Positions 62,796 to 64,000 of a DNA stretch of 64,000 bases are shown here, piece after piece. The notes under the pieces are model-generated. The model saw only the letters and a program-made list of their open reading frames with translations. It searched no databases and was not told the DNA's origin. Position 1 is the first letter of the stretch. The number at the start of each line of letters is the position of its first letter. The position numbers were made by a program, and so were the translations under genes. This stretch comes from Paludibacterium sp. B53371 (GTDB taxonomy: Bacteria; Pseudomonadota; Gammaproteobacteria; Burkholderiales; Chromobacteriaceae): positions 868,001-932,000 of the forward strand of contig NZ_CP069163.1 of assembly GCF_018802765.1 (NCBI RefSeq), written 5' to 3'.

Positions 62796-62822
62796 GCCGC
62801 GGCACAGGCCGCGGCTTTTTTT
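62796..62822 (+). terminator. Rho-independent terminator after the transporter gene
   Basis: A perfect 8-bp stem GCCGCGGC (62796-62803) with GCCGCGGC (62808-62815), loop ACAG, then seven T. Confidence 0.93.
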
Positions 62823-62842
62823 GTGTCGTGAGCATGGTCTGC

Positions 62843-63631
62843 CTACTGCGCCGGATGCTGGCGGCGGTATTGGTCCGGTGACACGCCGGCCAGTCGCTGG
62901 AACATGGCGATGAAGGCCGAGGCGGTGCTGTAGCCGAGATCCAGGGCAATGTGCTGCACGCTCAGGTTCTGCTCCAGCATCGATAAGGCGGTCAGATATT
63001 TCAGGCGTTGTCGCCATTCGCTGAAGCTCAGTCCCAGTTCGCGCTGGAAGCGTCTGGCCAGGGTGCGTTCGGTGCTGTGCAGCCGGTCGGCCCATTGCGC
63101 CAGGGTGTCGTTATTGCCCGGCGCTTGTTGCAGTGCGCTCAGCAGGCGTGACAGCAGGGGGTCGTTGCTGGCCGGCAGGTAGCTGTCTGAGCACCGTGCC
63201 AGTTGCATCTGGTCCAGCAGTACATCGGTCAGACGCCGGTCGGCCCCGGTTTGCGGCACGTTCAGTCCGCGTGCGGCAAAGTCTTCCAGAATCGCCTTGA
63301 GGATCGGCCCCAGTTGCAGGGCGCAGGGTTGCGCAGGCAAGTCACGGCAGTAATCGGCATCGATATAGACCGAATGATGGCGGCCGCCTTGCAGGGTGTG
63401 GGCATCGTGTTCATGATCCGGCGGCGTCCACAGGCCATATTGTGGTGGCGCCAGAAATGGTCGGCCATCGATGGTCAGTGCCATCACGCCGCTGGCGGAA
63501 TAGCTGAGCTGGCCCCAGGGGTGGCGATGGCTGAGAAAGCGGTCATTGGTGGCAAATTCATTGAGTCGCAGATAGACCGGATAGGGCAGGGTCGTCAGGT
63601 CAGGCGGAAACAGCACGCTGCTGGCCGGCAT
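62843..63631 (-). CDS. AraC family transcriptional regulator with cupin domain
   Basis: A 262-residue regulator: an N-terminal cupin-like sensor (RFLSHRHPWGQLSYSASGVMALTIDGRPFLAPPQYGLWTPPDHEHDAHTLQGGRHHSVYID; metal or ligand type) and a C-terminal pair of helix-turn-helices, TLAQWADRLHSTERTLARRFQRELGLSFSEWRQRLKYLTALSMLEQNLSVQHIALDLGYSTASAFIAMFQRLAGVSPDQYRR. This form is common for regulators of efflux or small-molecule exporters. It is divergent, 92 nt away, from an EamA-type transporter, its likely target. Confidence 0.9.
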   Translation of the reverse strand: MPASSVLFPPDLTTLPYPVYLRLNEFATNDRFLSHRHPWGQLSYSASGVMALTIDGRPFLAPPQYGLWTPPDHEHDAHTLQGGRHHSVYIDADYCRDLPAQPCALQLGPILKAILEDFAARGLNVPQTGADRRLTDVLLDQMQLARCSDSYLPASNDPLLSRLLSALQQAPGNNDTLAQWADRLHSTERTLARRFQRELGLSFSEWRQRLKYLTALSMLEQNLSVQHIALDLGYSTASAFIAMFQRLAGVSPDQYRRQHPAQ

Positions 63632-63723
63632 GGCAGGCTTTCGGTATGGATTGTCTGGTTTGCATTATATCCCTTGAATCGGTCTGGCCGACAATACTGT
63701 CATTGTGATGACGGATATTTCTT

Positions 63724-64000
63724 ATGCGCGTTTCTGCCCGACACTATGTGCTGCCCTTGCTGGCGGTGCTGATCTGGGGTGGCAATACCATCGTGTCGAA
63801 GTTGTCGGCCGGCAGCATTGATGCCGCGGCGATTTCGTTTTATCGCTGGCTGATCGCTGCGCTGTGCATGACCCCCTTTGTCTGGCGCGACTGGCTGGCG
63901 CAGCGGGTGCTGATCCGCCGTCATGCCGGGCAATTGGTCTTGCTGGGGTTCCTGGGCATGGTGGCTTACCAGTGTCTGGCCTACCTGGCGGCCAAAACCA
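63724..64000 (+). CDS. EamA/DMT family transporter, N-terminal part
   Basis: The first 92 codons of a drug/metabolite transporter that runs past the window end. The start is MRVSARHYVLPLLAVLIWGGNTIVSKLSAG, helix 1 with the EamA motif WGGNTIVSKL, then FYRWLIAALCMTPFVW (helix 2) and LVLLGFLGMVAYQCLAYLAAKT (helix 3). Family members have 10 helices and export amino acids, nucleosides or drugs. No good ribosome site precedes the ATG. Probably under the divergent AraC protein. Confidence 0.88.
   Translation, partial: MRVSARHYVLPLLAVLIWGGNTIVSKLSAGSIDAAAISFYRWLIAALCMTPFVWRDWLAQRVLIRRHAGQLVLLGFLGMVAYQCLAYLAAKT

Overview
The window looks like chromosomal DNA from a high-GC betaproteobacterium of the order Neisseriales (Chromobacteriaceae-like). 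The block aroA | cmk-rpsA-ihfB and the rpsA, class II ribonucleotide reductase and EF-P sequences fit that group. EF-P carries Arg32 and the window also encodes EarP, the rhamnosyltransferase that modifies such EF-Ps. There is no rRNA, tRNA, CRISPR array, prophage or classical insertion sequence. Species-level identification is not possible from the sequence alone.

Layout. 0-12.5 kb is core: aroA (start only), a GNAT-like protein, cmk, rpsA, ihfB, a lipoprotein, then an envelope/LPS operon lapA-lapB-pyrF-ugd-hldA-hldD, followed by cysM and zapE. 12.5-25.6 kb is an iron island. Leftward, a TonB-dependent receptor with its own tonB-exbB-exbD; rightward, seven tightly coupled genes for a hydroxamate siderophore (FAD N-hydroxylase, N-acyltransferase, IucA/IucC-type synthetase), a FhuF-like ferric reductase and an FhuC-B-D-like permease. 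Overlapping divergent promoters share one Fur-box-like site. 25.6-30.4 kb holds a M32 carboxypeptidase, a GNAT protein, a DUF885 peptidase-like protein and efp.

30.7-37.3 kb is a second iron block on the opposite strand, lying between efp and earP: a Tsx-like porin, then a Fur-box-preceded TonB receptor, a periplasmic IroE-like esterase, two small membrane proteins and a PepSY membrane protein. 37.4-46.8 kb has earP, a gamma-glutamylpolyamine-synthetase-like gene, a giant DUF748/AsmA-like protein, the B12-dependent ribonucleotide reductase behind a NrdR-like box and a long hairpin, and a 58-residue CDGSH-motif protein. 47-50 kb has feoA-feoB plus a FeoB-associated Cys-rich peptide, again behind a Fur-like box. 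50-64 kb is mixed accessory DNA: an alpha/beta hydrolase, a chemoreceptor, a coiled-coil protein, a MocR/PdxR-type regulator with matching boxes, two small ORFs, LysR/SDR pairs, ArgP with an APC-family amino-acid transporter, and an AraC regulator divergent from an EamA transporter that runs off the end.

The theme is iron: three separate Fur-type loci (own hydroxamate siderophore; probable uptake and hydrolysis of foreign siderophores; ferrous iron). The most unusual non-coding signals are a covarying pair of REPIN-like palindromes (12.5 and 31.65 kb), the shared Fur/bidirectional promoter at 17.4 kb, the MocR boxes at 56.1 kb and the hairpin before the reductase gene.
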